Shown: positions 44,755-53,610, numbered from the stretch's first letter. The stretch: DNA of 64,000 nt from CAYUAI01 sp964442745 (GCA_964442745.1 CAYUAI010000007.1:36656-100655), one strand, 5' to 3'. The notes: generated from the letters alone by a model not told the origin. Numbers and translations are program-made.

Positions 44755-45171
44755 ATGAATAACAATCGATTTCTATGGGCAGGACTCGCTTTTGCCTTAA
44801 TGTTTAGCAGTGGCATCACGGTAGCTGCCAGCTTGTCCCCAACACACGGGGCTAAGAAGTTTCTCTCTCACGAGGAACGAGTGAATATTAGAAAGAGCGA
44901 GGAAAAGAGAATTGGCCAAAGCGAAGAAAAATCCTACGAGAAGCAAATGCGGGCATTAGAAAAGTATTATCAAAAACTGGCATCAAACGTTAGTCTGATG
45001 AAAAATCAACGTGATAATACCTCCATTTTTTCAGCAACCAACCACTTTAAGCAGCTTTCTATGGAGTCTTCTAAGCAACTTTCTGCGAAGATTTTAAAAG
45101 GATTTCCTGCGGGAATTCCTAAAGGGCTTCCCCAAGAATTTTCGGCGGCGATTAAAAATTTAATAAAATAG
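44755..45171 (+). CDS. Small exported protein of unknown function
   Basis: 138 residues, with a signal peptide (LWAGLAFALMFSSGITVAAS, cleavage near residue 26). The mature part is basic, lysine- and glutamate-rich and predicted helical (residues 40-85 could form a coiled coil), ending in a short repeat-like IPKGLPQEF. TGGAGA lies nine bases before the ATG. It follows the deacetylase-like gene after 48 bases on the same strand, so the two may be co-transcribed. I do not recognise the family. Confidence 0.7.
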   Translation: MNNNRFLWAGLAFALMFSSGITVAASLSPTHGAKKFLSHEERVNIRKSEEKRIGQSEEKSYEKQMRALEKYYQKLASNVSLMKNQRDNTSIFSATNHFKQLSMESSKQLSAKILKGFPAGIPKGLPQEFSAAIKNLIK

Positions 45172-45229
45172 TCGACGAGAATGGGCGCGTAATAACTTCT
45201 CTAGTTTGGCGCCCAGATTTGGTTTGTAT

Positions 45230-45344
45230 TCGCCTAAAACGCCGACTGTTGGGGCTCGTTCTGATTGAAAAAAGTACAGGAATAACCGTTCTATTTCGAG
45301 ATTTTGTGATTACCTACAGGGAAGTAGGTACCAACAGTAGGCGA
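45230..45344. repeat. Inverted-repeat remnant related to the 184-bp element
   Basis: CGCCTAAAACGCCGACTGTTGG (first 20: CGCCTAAAACGCCGACTGTT) at 45,231 resembles CGCCTAATGCGCCTACTGTT inside the 184-bp element, and the reverse complement CCAACAGTAGGCGA occurs at 45,331-45,344. The two arms could pair around an 80-base loop. The rest of the interval 45,172-45,399 holds no gene. Confidence 0.4.
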
Positions 45345-45399
45345 TTTTATGTATCTCACACATTGATTCCGTAGCCTTTCAATCCATATTAATACTTCA

Positions 45400-46101
45400 T
45401 CAATGGTTATCATCAATATTTTCTCCCATTAAAAAATGTACGTCCAAATATTCTGCCACTTGTGCTGGATCGGTACATGCCATCGGAGGAATAATACCTA
45501 ATAAGGGACCATACAATGTGCGTCGTAATGTATCAATCTGCTCCGGTATATGGGAAACATTAAGCTCGACCATATTGGCCACCCAACCCGCCAATGGCAT
45601 TTCGTTTTTTAACAAACTTTCATAGGTGAGTATGGCGTGATTTAAACAGCCTAATTTCACTGATACCACGATAATAACAGGCAAAGCTAGTGCGACCGCG
45701 ATATCTGCCATACTCTCGCGATCATTAATCGGCACTTTCCACCCACCCGCGCCTTCCACGATGACACAATCTGACACCGCAGAAATTTGCTCATAACAAT
45801 CCATTATTTTTTTAATGTCGATCACTTGCGAAGTTGTTAGCGCCGCAATATGTGGTGCAACCGGATCTTCAAACGCATATGGGTTAACCCATTCATACGG
45901 CAATGAAACCGACATATTTTCCATCAACAAGTCAGCATCGTCATTGCGTAACCCTGCCGTTGTCTGCACACAACCGGCGGCAACTGGTTTCATACCAGCA
46001 GTACGTAAGCCGAGATTATTGATTTTCTGCAATAAGGCAGACGCGACAATGGTTTTTCCTACCCCCGTGTCCGTGCCTGTAATAAAAAAACCTTTAGGCA
46101 T
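45400..46101 (-). CDS. bioD: Dethiobiotin synthetase
   Basis: ATP-dependent carboxylation of 7,8-diaminopelargonate to dethiobiotin. The 233-residue protein has the P-loop FITGTDTGVGKTIVASALL at its start, the substrate segment GMKPVAAGC and the VEGAGGWKVPIN loop, all standard for BioD. Of two possible starts (46110 and 46101) the second is chosen because GGAG is nine bases upstream; the first would leave only one base. It is the last gene of the biotin operon, 56 bases after bioC. Confidence 0.96.
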   Translation of the reverse strand: MPKGFFITGTDTGVGKTIVASALLQKINNLGLRTAGMKPVAAGCVQTTAGLRNDDADLLMENMSVSLPYEWVNPYAFEDPVAPHIAALTTSQVIDIKKIMDCYEQISAVSDCVIVEGAGGWKVPINDRESMADIAVALALPVIIVVSVKLGCLNHAILTYESLLKNEMPLAGWVANMVELNVSHIPEQIDTLRRTLYGPLLGIIPPMACTDPAQVAEYLDVHFLMGENIDDNH

Positions 46102-46157
46102 TTGATCCATCTCCTAACTTAATTGATTGTTTAGCCGAACAACATCTTAAGTCATCA

Positions 46158-47075
46158 TCACTTTTTTCGATTCATTAAGGAAATATCACGCAACGGTACA
46201 GAAACCACGTCGGCTGGCTGTCGTGTCTTGTTTAGCTTTGACTCTGTCACCCAGGCGTGCCCATACACGACTTCATAAGTGGCGGGTAATCGTTGGTTAT
46301 CACGGAATTTCTCATATTCGTCGATCACCCGTCGTAAGCGTCCTTTGCCCGTCAAACCACGTAATCGACCCTGGGTGACATTTTTCGAACCGAGCTGTTT
46401 TAAATCCTTCATTAGATGATGCACATCCGGATACGTTAAGGTAAACGTCTCCACATCCAACACCGGGTCGGTAAAACCACTTTGTAGCATCATATCGCCA
46501 ATATCATGCATATCCAAAAAACCATTCACATGCGTATACTGATCAGCCTTCGCCCAACAAACACGCAGTTCCTTTAGTGTATCCGGCCCAAAGGTAGAAA
46601 ATAACACCAACCCGCCCGGTCGAATGACACGCCGGAAACCGCTCAATGTTTTTGGCAAATCTTCACACCATTGTAAGGCCATGTTGGAAACGAGAAAGTC
46701 AATGGATTGCGATTTTATCGGCAAAAACTCCGCATCTCCGGCCACAAAATGTTGTTTATCCCGCCATTTATCTAACAGACTCAGGTGGCCTCGCGCCTGC
46801 TGCAACATCGGCAAAGAAATATCCACCGCGTAAATTTGTGCTTTTTTATATTTTTTGGCCAACAGTTGGCTGCATCGTCCGGTGCCACTACCCACATCTA
46901 ATAAAGTATTTGGTAACATTTTGACAAGCTCAAGCCGGTCCAACAATCGGCCTGCCACTTCACGCTGTAGTACCGCCACTTTGTCATAGCTTGCGGCTGA
47001 TCGCTCAAAATTCTTTTTTACCCAGTGTTTATCTAACTGATACAAATTAGACATCATCTTTTTTTGGTTTTGCAT
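46158..47075 (-). CDS. bioC: Malonyl-ACP O-methyltransferase BioC
   Basis: Methylates malonyl-ACP so that fatty-acid synthesis can elongate the pimelate moiety. The 305-residue protein starts with HWVKKNFERSAASYDKVAVLQ, of which the V-x-x-x-F-x-R-A-A-x-x-Y pattern is the BioC hallmark, and has the SAM motif LLDVGSGTGRCSQLL, then LVSNMALQWCEDL. The C-terminal 40 residues (PATYEVVYGHAW) are also typical. Start ATG at 47075 lacks a strong ribosome binding site and follows the bioH stop by five bases, suggesting re-initiation. Confidence 0.95.
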   Translation of the reverse strand: MQNQKKMMSNLYQLDKHWVKKNFERSAASYDKVAVLQREVAGRLLDRLELVKMLPNTLLDVGSGTGRCSQLLAKKYKKAQIYAVDISLPMLQQARGHLSLLDKWRDKQHFVAGDAEFLPIKSQSIDFLVSNMALQWCEDLPKTLSGFRRVIRPGGLVLFSTFGPDTLKELRVCWAKADQYTHVNGFLDMHDIGDMMLQSGFTDPVLDVETFTLTYPDVHHLMKDLKQLGSKNVTQGRLRGLTGKGRLRRVIDEYEKFRDNQRLPATYEVVYGHAWVTESKLNKTRQPADVVSVPLRDISLMNRKK

Positions 47076-47080
47076 GAATG

Positions 47081-47851
47081 TTATGACGGTTCATCTTGAA
47101 AAAATAAAATCACAAGCACCACAAATGGCTCGCGGTGAGAGATAAAAGGCGCATGGCCGGCTTTTTTTATGAGGTTTAACTGGGCATGGGGCAACCGTTG
47201 CGCCATCATTGAGGCGGCCTCAACAGGCACTAACCGATCGGCTTGCCCATAAATTAACGCCGTTGGCTGTTTAACGGCAGACAGCTGATCAACAAAACTT
47301 GCCTGTCTCAATATCTCCAGCCCCCCCTGCAAAGCCGCTAACTGAGGCGTGCCTTGTTCAGCCAGATGTTTTTTTAAACAACGAATGATCTCCTTCGCTT
47401 GACCATCGCCTTGGGCTTGCAACATCAAAAAACGATGTAAGGTTTTATCAAACGCCACCGTCAATTGTTCGGTAAAATCACTTAATACATGCGACTGCAT
47501 GGCATACGGCCAATGGCGAGAACATACAAATTGAGCATTCGTGGCCACTAACGCCAAACGTTCGACCCGAGTGGGTTGCCGCAACGCCATATCCAACGCA
47601 AGCAAACCACCCAATGACCAACCGAGGCAAAAAAAACGCTCTGGCAATACCGCTAGCAGATAGCTCGTCCAAGCACTTAAATCACCGCGATCGGCAAAAA
47701 ACGGTGCCTGCCCATGGCCCGGCAGATCTGGCATCCACAAACGAAAATGAGACGACAAGACTGGCACAATACTTTGCCAAATACCCGCATTCAAACCCCA
47801 ACCGTGCAACAAAACTAAATCCGGCCCCTCACCCACCACTCGCACCTTCAA
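47081..47851 (-). CDS. bioH: Pimeloyl-ACP methyl ester carboxylesterase BioH
   Basis: Alpha/beta hydrolase that cleaves the methyl ester after pimelate synthesis. Nucleophile elbow is CLGWSLGGLLA, the acid residue lies in LIYGQADRLVP and the catalytic His in AGHAPFISH. The oxyanion region is LLHGWGLNAGIW. An ATG at 47911 is in frame but reads through the end of bioF. A TTG at 47851 overlaps the bioF stop, has AAGGAAG seven bases upstream and gives 256 residues, the length of E. coli BioH, so it is preferred. It pairs with BioC in this operon. Confidence 0.93.
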   Translation of the reverse strand: MKVRVVGEGPDLVLLHGWGLNAGIWQSIVPVLSSHFRLWMPDLPGHGQAPFFADRGDLSAWTSYLLAVLPERFFCLGWSLGGLLALDMALRQPTRVERLALVATNAQFVCSRHWPYAMQSHVLSDFTEQLTVAFDKTLHRFLMLQAQGDGQAKEIIRCLKKHLAEQGTPQLAALQGGLEILRQASFVDQLSAVKQPTALIYGQADRLVPVEAASMMAQRLPHAQLNLIKKAGHAPFISHREPFVVLVILFFQDEPS

Positions 47852-48999
47852 ACCAAGACTTCCTTTAGGGCTGTTAACAAGCGATCCACATGGGATAATT
47901 GATGCTTGCAAGAAAATGTGATGCGTAATCGAGCACTGCCGACAGGGACTGTCGGTGGCCGAATCGCGGTGATAAATATCCCCTTGGCATATAATTGCTC
48001 ACTGACTTTGACCGCCTGTTGAGCATCACCAATAACGATTGGCTGAATCGCTGTCATCGAATCGGACAAGTCGAGACCGATGTCGGCGGCACCCGCTCTA
48101 AAATACTGAATCAGCGTTTGCAAATACTCGCGACGCCACGGTTCTTGCTGAAGAATCTGCAAACTGGTACCTAATGCCTGAGCCACCGCCGGAGGCATGG
48201 CGGTGGTATACACATAACTACGTGCCGCTTGAATCAGCACCTCAATCAGTTCATCATCACCCGCGACAAACGCACCAAACCCACCCAAGGCTTTACCTAA
48301 GGTGCCCATCAAGATGGGCACCTTAGTCACGGACAAATCAAAATGTTGCAAACTGCCTTCGCCACTCTTGCCCAATACCCCAAGGCCATGAGCATCGTCC
48401 ACCATCAACCAAGCCCCGTGACGCTGACAAACATCCGCTAATTCGGGTAACGGGGCCAAATCGCCGTCCATACTAAATACCGCATCGGTTGCTACCATGG
48501 TTTGCCGGGCATTGGATCGTTTTAAATAATGATCCAGCGCCGCCACATCTCCATGGGGATAACGCCAAAACGTTGCATCACTGGCTAACCCGGCATCAAT
48601 CAGCGAAGCATGATTTAAGCGATCTTGCAATATCCCATCACTGCGCCCAAGCAAGGCGGAAACGACACCTAAATTGGCCATGTAACCCGTGGAAAACAAC
48701 AAAGCACGAGGGCGATGAACAAACGCCGCTAAGGCTTCTTCCAGCTCATGATGAGGTTGCATATGGCCGCAAACAAGATGGGCCGCACCACTGCCGACCC
48801 CCCAAGTAGCGGCTCCTTGCTGAAAAGATTCAACAACCTTGGGATGATTCGCCAAGCCCAAATAATCATTACTGCAAAACGATAATAAACGTTTGCCATC
48901 AATGGTTAATTCAATGCCTTGGGCAGATTGCACAAGACGCCGTTTTCGATACAAACCTTGTGCCTGACGATTGTCTAGTTTCGTCGCTAGGGACTTCAT
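47848..48999 (-). CDS. bioF: 8-amino-7-oxononanoate synthase
   Basis: PLP-dependent condensation of pimeloyl-ACP with L-alanine. The 383-residue protein shows FCSNDYLGLANHP, STGYMANLGVVSAL, the DDAHGLGVLG aspartate-histidine motif and the PLP lysine in MGTLGKALGGFGAF. The start ATG overlaps the bioB stop by four bases, and its end overlaps the bioH start. BioF products pass to BioA, which is not encoded in this window. Confidence 0.97.
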   Translation of the reverse strand: MKSLATKLDNRQAQGLYRKRRLVQSAQGIELTIDGKRLLSFCSNDYLGLANHPKVVESFQQGAATWGVGSGAAHLVCGHMQPHHELEEALAAFVHRPRALLFSTGYMANLGVVSALLGRSDGILQDRLNHASLIDAGLASDATFWRYPHGDVAALDHYLKRSNARQTMVATDAVFSMDGDLAPLPELADVCQRHGAWLMVDDAHGLGVLGKSGEGSLQHFDLSVTKVPILMGTLGKALGGFGAFVAGDDELIEVLIQAARSYVYTTAMPPAVAQALGTSLQILQQEPWRREYLQTLIQYFRAGAADIGLDLSDSMTAIQPIVIGDAQQAVKVSEQLYAKGIFITAIRPPTVPVGSARLRITFSCKHQLSHVDRLLTALKEVLV

Positions 49000-50039
49000 T
49001 TAAAATGAATCGGCACCGCTAGCGGTGCCTGACGGCGTTGCTGAGTATCACCTCTTGGGACTAGTTTTAAATCGGCTAACATTTTCAAATCGTCATCCAC
49101 TTGGCGACCTTGAGTCGTCAGATAATCACCAATCATCACCCCAGAGGCACCCGCCATAAAAATCATCGACTGCATATCCCCCAAGAACTGACGACCACCA
49201 GCAATACGTATTTCAGCGGCGGGCAGCATGTAACGAAAAGTGGCAATGGATTTTAAAATTTCCATGGGTGACATGGGTTCACGGTGACCCATGGGGGTCC
49301 CTTCCATAGGATTAAGAAAATTCAATGGGACCGACTCGACGGCTAAATCACGTAACGTCTCCGCTAATTCGATACGCTGATCCAGACTTTCCCCCATGCC
49401 CAAAATACCGCCAGCACAAACACGCATCCCTGCTTCTCGCGCATAATTAATCGTGTCAATATTTTCCTGATAACTGTGGGTGGTACACACATTGTCGAAA
49501 AAACTCGGCGCACTTTCTAAGTTATGATGATAGTTTTCCAATCCCATGTCTTTCAGCATCACGGCGGTATCTTTATCAATAGCACCCAAGCTGGCACAAC
49601 GACCAATATCACTGTGTTCTGCCAAGGTGTCCATATAAGCTTTTAGCTGATTTCGTTCTTTTTCCGAACGCACTCCCCAACCTTTAGAGACCACACCGAT
49701 ATCACTGACCCCCCAAGCGCGCGCGCGTTTAGCTTGTTGGGCTAAGTCATCCTCGGAAATATAATTATAGGTGGGCGCACGGGTTTGATAGTGCCCACTT
49801 TGACCGCAAAATGAACAATTTTCTGAACAATTACCCGAACGCACATTGGAAATCGCACACACTTCAATTTCATTACCGCGAAATGTTTTACGAATCCGAT
49901 CCGCTCCCGCCATCAACCATGACAGATAATCATCATCCAAACGGATCATCCAGCGCCCATCGTCTGCGCTCATTTGTTCGCCCAACAAAATTTTGCGTGT
50001 TATCTGGTCGATTTTATTGTAAATACTATCATCTAACAT
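48996..50039 (-). CDS. bioB: Biotin synthase
   Basis: Radical SAM enzyme inserting sulfur into dethiobiotin. The 347-residue protein has the CxxxCxxC cluster motif in GNCSENCSFCGQS, then YYHHNLES-type sequence (YHHNLESAPSFF), and RVCAGGILGMGES for SAM binding, and MFMAG-like IFMAGASGVMIGDYLTT near the end. AAGG eight bases before the ATG serves as ribosome binding site. It leads the bioBFHCD operon and is divergent from comF. Confidence 0.98.
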   Translation of the reverse strand: MLDDSIYNKIDQITRKILLGEQMSADDGRWMIRLDDDYLSWLMAGADRIRKTFRGNEIEVCAISNVRSGNCSENCSFCGQSGHYQTRAPTYNYISEDDLAQQAKRARAWGVSDIGVVSKGWGVRSEKERNQLKAYMDTLAEHSDIGRCASLGAIDKDTAVMLKDMGLENYHHNLESAPSFFDNVCTTHSYQENIDTINYAREAGMRVCAGGILGMGESLDQRIELAETLRDLAVESVPLNFLNPMEGTPMGHREPMSPMEILKSIATFRYMLPAAEIRIAGGRQFLGDMQSMIFMAGASGVMIGDYLTTQGRQVDDDLKMLADLKLVPRGDTQQRRQAPLAVPIHFK

Positions 50040-50119
50040 TTAGCAAACCTTATATAATTGAGTCTGAATGGTATGATCCTAAAAAATTTACCCGAACAAT
50101 AGATTGGCCGACAAGCCAT

Positions 50120-50147
50120 ATAATAGGGAAATTCAAGCAACTGTCAA
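50120..50147 (-). promoter_or_regulatory. Probable promoter of the bio operon
   Basis: TTGACA (50147-50142) and TATTAT (50125-50120) are 16 bases apart on the minus strand. On the plus strand the same bases read TATAAT (50119-50124), a possible -10 for comF, so the divergent genes may share overlapping promoters. I see no clear BirA operator palindrome between here and bioB. Confidence 0.5.
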
Positions 50148-50150
50148 CTT

Positions 50151-50870
50151 ATGCCAGAAACTATAGTTTACCAATGGATAAAAAAAAACCTCAATGCTTT
50201 TTTCAGCCAAGCTTGCCTGCTATGTGGTGAAAACCAGGACAGCTCCACATCGCTCTGCCATGCATGTAAACAACAATTACCCCGAACATTGCATGGCTGC
50301 CCTCAATGTGGTATTGCTTTACCTGATACCACATCAACTCGCTGCGGCCAATGTATTCAATCGCCTCCGCCCATCGATCAAACCCAATGCATTTTTTCGT
50401 ATGAACCTCCCATTAGCTTTCTGATGCAACAACTTAAACTAAACCAAGCGCTTTACCTTGCCGACACACTCGGCAAAGAAATGGCTAATGTTTTATCAAA
50501 TCAACGAACAAACCGCCCAGAACTCATCATTCCTGTGCCATTGCATATACGCCGTTTGCGCTCACGAGGTTATAATCAAGCCCTGGAACTGTCTCGCCCC
50601 ATCAGTAAAAAATTAAACATTCCCATTAACTGGCAATGTTGTGAGCGAATAAAAAACACCCAAAGCCAGGCCCAATTAACCGCCAAAGCGAGAAAAACCA
50701 ACGTAAAAAATGCGTTTACTATTAAAAACCTGCCTGCGATAGAATATGTAGCCATCGTGGACGATACCATGACCACCGGTCACACCGTCTGGGCATTAGC
50801 TGCCCAGCTGAAACAAGCCGGCGTACAACGGGTCGATGCCTGGATTTGTGCCCGTGCTCACTTGAATTAA
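50151..50870 (+). CDS. comF: ComF family phosphoribosyltransferase-like protein
   Basis: A 239-residue protein. The N-terminus has two zinc-knuckle pairs (CLLCGE...CHAC and CPQCGIAL...CGQC), then a phosphoribosyltransferase fold with LIIPVPLHIRRLRSRGYNQA and the PRPP-type loop VAIVDDTMTTGHT. ComF/GntX proteins are needed for DNA uptake in some naturally competent bacteria, though the reaction is unknown. The ATG at 50151 lacks a clear ribosome binding site and may be nearly leaderless. Its place next to bioB, divergent, is common in gammaproteobacteria. Confidence 0.92.
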   Translation: MPETIVYQWIKKNLNAFFSQACLLCGENQDSSTSLCHACKQQLPRTLHGCPQCGIALPDTTSTRCGQCIQSPPPIDQTQCIFSYEPPISFLMQQLKLNQALYLADTLGKEMANVLSNQRTNRPELIIPVPLHIRRLRSRGYNQALELSRPISKKLNIPINWQCCERIKNTQSQAQLTAKARKTNVKNAFTIKNLPAIEYVAIVDDTMTTGHTVWALAAQLKQAGVQRVDAWICARAHLN

Positions 50871-50944
50871 CACTATTTGAGCTATACTTAAAACCCTTCA
50901 TGGCTTGACACTCGCCGTTACCTACTTTCAACAAGGTTATCAAC

Positions 50945-51871
50945 ATGCCTGTAGCATTATCAATTACTCATCTAAAAAAAACCTATCCTAATGGGTTTAC
51001 CGCATTAAAAGGAGTTAGCCTAGAAGTCGACCACGGTGATTTTTTTGCGCTATTAGGACCCAATGGTGCTGGCAAATCAACGATCATTGGCATCATCAGT
51101 TCACTCATCAATAAAACCGATGGCAAAGTTTCAGTGTTTGGCTTTGACATGGATAAAGATCTTTCAGCCGCCAAAATGCACATTGGCTTAGTCCCTCAAG
51201 AATTTAATTTCAACATCTTCGAGCCGATTGCAGAAATCCTCATTAATCAAGCCGGCTACTTTGGCATTGCCCGAAAAAATGCCGTCAAACGTGCGCAATA
51301 CCTGCTTGAGTTGTTAGGCTTATGGGACAAACACAAAGAACCACCACGTAATTTATCAGGCGGTATGAAGCGTCGTTTGATGATTGCCCGTGCCTTAATA
51401 CATGAGCCGCGCTTGTTGATTCTCGACGAACCCACCGCTGGTGTCGATATTGAGATTCGACTGTCTATGTGGAACTTTCTGCAAGAAATTAATGCCCAAG
51501 GCACCACCATTATCTTGACCACGCATTATCTAGAAGAAGCAGAAAAGCTGTGTCGTAACATCGCCATTATTGACCATGGCGAAATTATTGAAAACAGCGA
51601 TATGAAAAGCTTGTTAAGTCGCATCACTACCGAAACATTTATTCTCGATATTGAAAGGCCGCTACCGCCGGATTTGAGCATCCCTAATTACGCGACAAAA
51701 ATCATGGATGAGCACACATTGGAAGTCGAAATTACCCGCGAACAAGATTTAAATACCGTCTTCCAAACACTCTCAAAAAACAATATCAATGTATTAAGCA
51801 TGCGCAACAAAGCCAATCGGCTTGAGGAATTATTTATCGGCTTAGTCGACAAGGATAAACCAAAGCCATGA
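50945..51871 (+). CDS. yadG: ABC transporter ATPase, YadG/DrrA type
   Basis: ATP-binding subunit of an ABC-2 exporter. The 308-residue protein has Walker A LLGPNGAGKSTIIG, Q-loop VPQEFNFN, signature LSGGMKRRLMIARAL, Walker B LLILDEPTAGVDIEI and H-loop TTHYLEEAE. The C-terminal 80 residues are the DUF4162-like extension. It is coupled to the permease gene by a four-base overlap. E. coli YadGH is the closest type I recognise. Its substrate is unknown. Confidence 0.92.
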   Translation: MPVALSITHLKKTYPNGFTALKGVSLEVDHGDFFALLGPNGAGKSTIIGIISSLINKTDGKVSVFGFDMDKDLSAAKMHIGLVPQEFNFNIFEPIAEILINQAGYFGIARKNAVKRAQYLLELLGLWDKHKEPPRNLSGGMKRRLMIARALIHEPRLLILDEPTAGVDIEIRLSMWNFLQEINAQGTTIILTTHYLEEAEKLCRNIAIIDHGEIIENSDMKSLLSRITTETFILDIERPLPPDLSIPNYATKIMDEHTLEVEITREQDLNTVFQTLSKNNINVLSMRNKANRLEELFIGLVDKDKPKP

Positions 51872-52641
51872 CATATAAACAACAATACATCGCTTTTCAA
51901 ACCATACTCATTAAAGAAATTTTACGCTTCATGCGTATCTGGATACAAACCATCTTACCTCCCGCCATTACCACAACGTTATACTTTGTTATCTTTGGGA
52001 ATTTGATTGGTTCACAAATACAGGATATGGACGGCTTTAGTTATATGGACTATATCGTTCCCGGCCTGATTTTAATGGCCATTATCACCAATGCTTATGC
52101 TAACGTCGTATCTTCTTTTTATGGATCAAAATTCCAAAGAAATGTCGAAGAAATGATTATTTCACCTACGCCCAATTATATTATTTTACTTGGCTTTGTC
52201 GCGGGTGGCGTCGCCCGAGGCATTATCGTTGGCATTGTCGTTACCTTAGTTTCCTTGTTCTTCACCGACTTACATATCCATAACTTCTTAGTCACGGCTA
52301 TTGTCATTGTTTTAACCGCTACCTTATTTTCACTGGGTGGTTTTATCAATGCTATTTTTGCCCAAAGTTTCGATGATATATCCATTGTTCCCACCTTTGT
52401 GCTGACACCGCTAACCTATCTCGGCGGCATCTTTTATAGCATTCATCTGTTGCCTGATTTGTGGCAAACCCTATCATTAATCAACCCAATACTTTACATG
52501 GTAAATGCCTTTCGTTACGGCATTTTAGGCATCACCGACATTCCGCTAACGGTGGCATTTATCATTATCATCTTATTCACCATCATTCTTTATGTATGGA
52601 GTCTATGGTTATTGAAAAAAGGCGTGGGCATTCGTAGCTAA
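51868..52641 (+). CDS. yadH: ABC-2 type permease, YadH type
   Basis: A 257-residue integral membrane protein with six predicted helices. The ABC-2 permease pattern is visible: an N-terminal interface helix (IRIWIQTILPPAITTTLYFVI, seen as R-x-W-I-Q-T-I-L-P-P), then YIVPGLILMAI and TPLTYLGGIFYSI followed by NPILYMVNAFRYG. It forms the membrane channel for the ATPase encoded immediately upstream. A REP-like hairpin follows 46 bases after the stop and may act as an mRNA end. Confidence 0.92.
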   Translation: MTYKQQYIAFQTILIKEILRFMRIWIQTILPPAITTTLYFVIFGNLIGSQIQDMDGFSYMDYIVPGLILMAIITNAYANVVSSFYGSKFQRNVEEMIISPTPNYIILLGFVAGGVARGIIVGIVVTLVSLFFTDLHIHNFLVTAIVIVLTATLFSLGGFINAIFAQSFDDISIVPTFVLTPLTYLGGIFYSIHLLPDLWQTLSLINPILYMVNAFRYGILGITDIPLTVAFIIIILFTIILYVWSLWLLKKGVGIRS

Positions 52642-52686
52642 GGAATACAGGAAAGAGTCATTTTGATCCGTATCGACGTCGATTTT

Positions 52687-52717
52687 TCGTAGCGTGGATA
52701 AGCGTAGCTCATCCACC
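52687..52717 (+). repeat. REP-like palindrome, copy 1
   Basis: GTGGATAAGCGTAGCTCATCCAC forms a short imperfect hairpin (arms GTGGAT/ATCCAC) flanked by TCGTAGC on the left. A related copy lies at 54,817 in inverted orientation. The position after the ABC operon is typical of REP elements. Confidence 0.6.
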
Positions 52718-52741
52718 TCATCACTACCAAAATCATAACCA

Positions 52742-53131
52742 TCAACCTGCCTCAATCAGCTCCAACGCATTGCCATCCGGATCACGGACAAATAATGCTT
52801 TACGCCCCGATTTACTGAGTGTGTAGCGTATATCATGTTTATCAAAGGCGTTTTGCAATGCTTCCAGATCGGCAACATGAAACGCCACATGCCGATCATG
52901 CCGATCATGCCCCCCATGTTCAGGCCGTTGGCTAACTGGATCAGGATTTGGCAACTCCAACAAATGCAATTGCTGCTCTCCAATCTGAAACCAAGCACCT
53001 GGATACCCTAAATCAGGACGAGAAGCATCAACGGGTAAATTCAATATATCGCAATAAAAGCGCAGCGACGTGGCAGTATCTTTGACAATAATACTGGCAT
53101 GTACAATCGCGGAAAGATTGATGGTATTCAT
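52742..53131 (-). CDS. VOC superfamily glyoxalase-like protein
   Basis: A 129-residue vicinal-oxygen-chelate protein with two beta-alpha-beta-beta-beta modules. Module 1 has IVHASIIVKDTATSLRFYCDIL, seen as H-x-x-I-x-V-x-D-x-x-x-S-L-R-F-Y; module 2 has HVAFHVADLEALQNAF and ALFVRDPDGNALELIE. H (module 1), E/H and the terminal E are candidate metal ligands, as in lactoylglutathione lyase. A 9-base unit is tandemly repeated (about 52,881-52,905), adding the HDRHDRH segment before module 2. The substrate is unknown. Confidence 0.88.
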   Translation of the reverse strand: MNTINLSAIVHASIIVKDTATSLRFYCDILNLPVDASRPDLGYPGAWFQIGEQQLHLLELPNPDPVSQRPEHGGHDRHDRHVAFHVADLEALQNAFDKHDIRYTLSKSGRKALFVRDPDGNALELIEAG

Positions 53132-53405
53132 GGGACCTCTGGCCGATTGAATGACATGTTAAAATATTCTATTTAACAAACGAGTAAAAGTGTCACCATA
53201 TTGGACATATTGACCGAAGTCTATTTTATTTTTATTTCTTTCCGTTAGGCATTTCCAAAACGAACAATTATCAATCTGACATCACCTTGAATGGGTAATT
53301 TCTGCGCTAAGTGCTAACTATTTAGCAAATCGCGTCACAAAAAATTAGTAAAACCAAGCAAACTGCGCCATAATTGCGCCAGGCAAAACCAAACCGCGCC
53401 AAAAC

Positions 53406-53546
53406 ATGACAACCTCAACTAATCTCCTGAAAACGATCAAGCAAGCCCACCAAAGTATTTCGTTGACCGAGTTACTTTCTCATCATCCTGATGTGTCACG
53501 AAGAGCCGCTCAGCGCTGGATCATATGGTTTAGTGAGAATTTTTAA
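53406..53546 (+). CDS. 46-residue winged-helix-like fragment or small ORF
   Basis: An ATG-started frame of 46 residues with the pattern SLTELLSHHPDVSRRAAQRWI, seen in the helix-turn-helix start of larger regulators and Fic-type proteins. It stops at TAA just after the recognition helix, so it is probably a truncated N-terminus. Upstream, GCGCCA occurs three times (53,366-53,400) as if an operator. No clear ribosome binding site is present. The rest of the 53,132-53,610 interval holds no other gene that I can see. Confidence 0.4.
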   Translation: MTTSTNLLKTIKQAHQSISLTELLSHHPDVSRRAAQRWIIWFSENF

Positions 53547-53610
53547 ATATCCTATTTTGTGTATTTTCACCTCAAAAAAAATCGATACCTGGCTCTCGTT
53601 GCCCAACATA

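Noticed and set aside
50040..50120. BirA operator upstream of bioB
   Set aside because: No TTGTnAACC-type inverted repeat is visible, so no BirA site is annotated.
52870..52920. Tandem 9-base repeat as a CRISPR-like or phase-variable repeat
   Set aside because: Only about three units inside the VOC gene, in frame, adding His-Asp-Arg residues. It is a small in-gene duplication.
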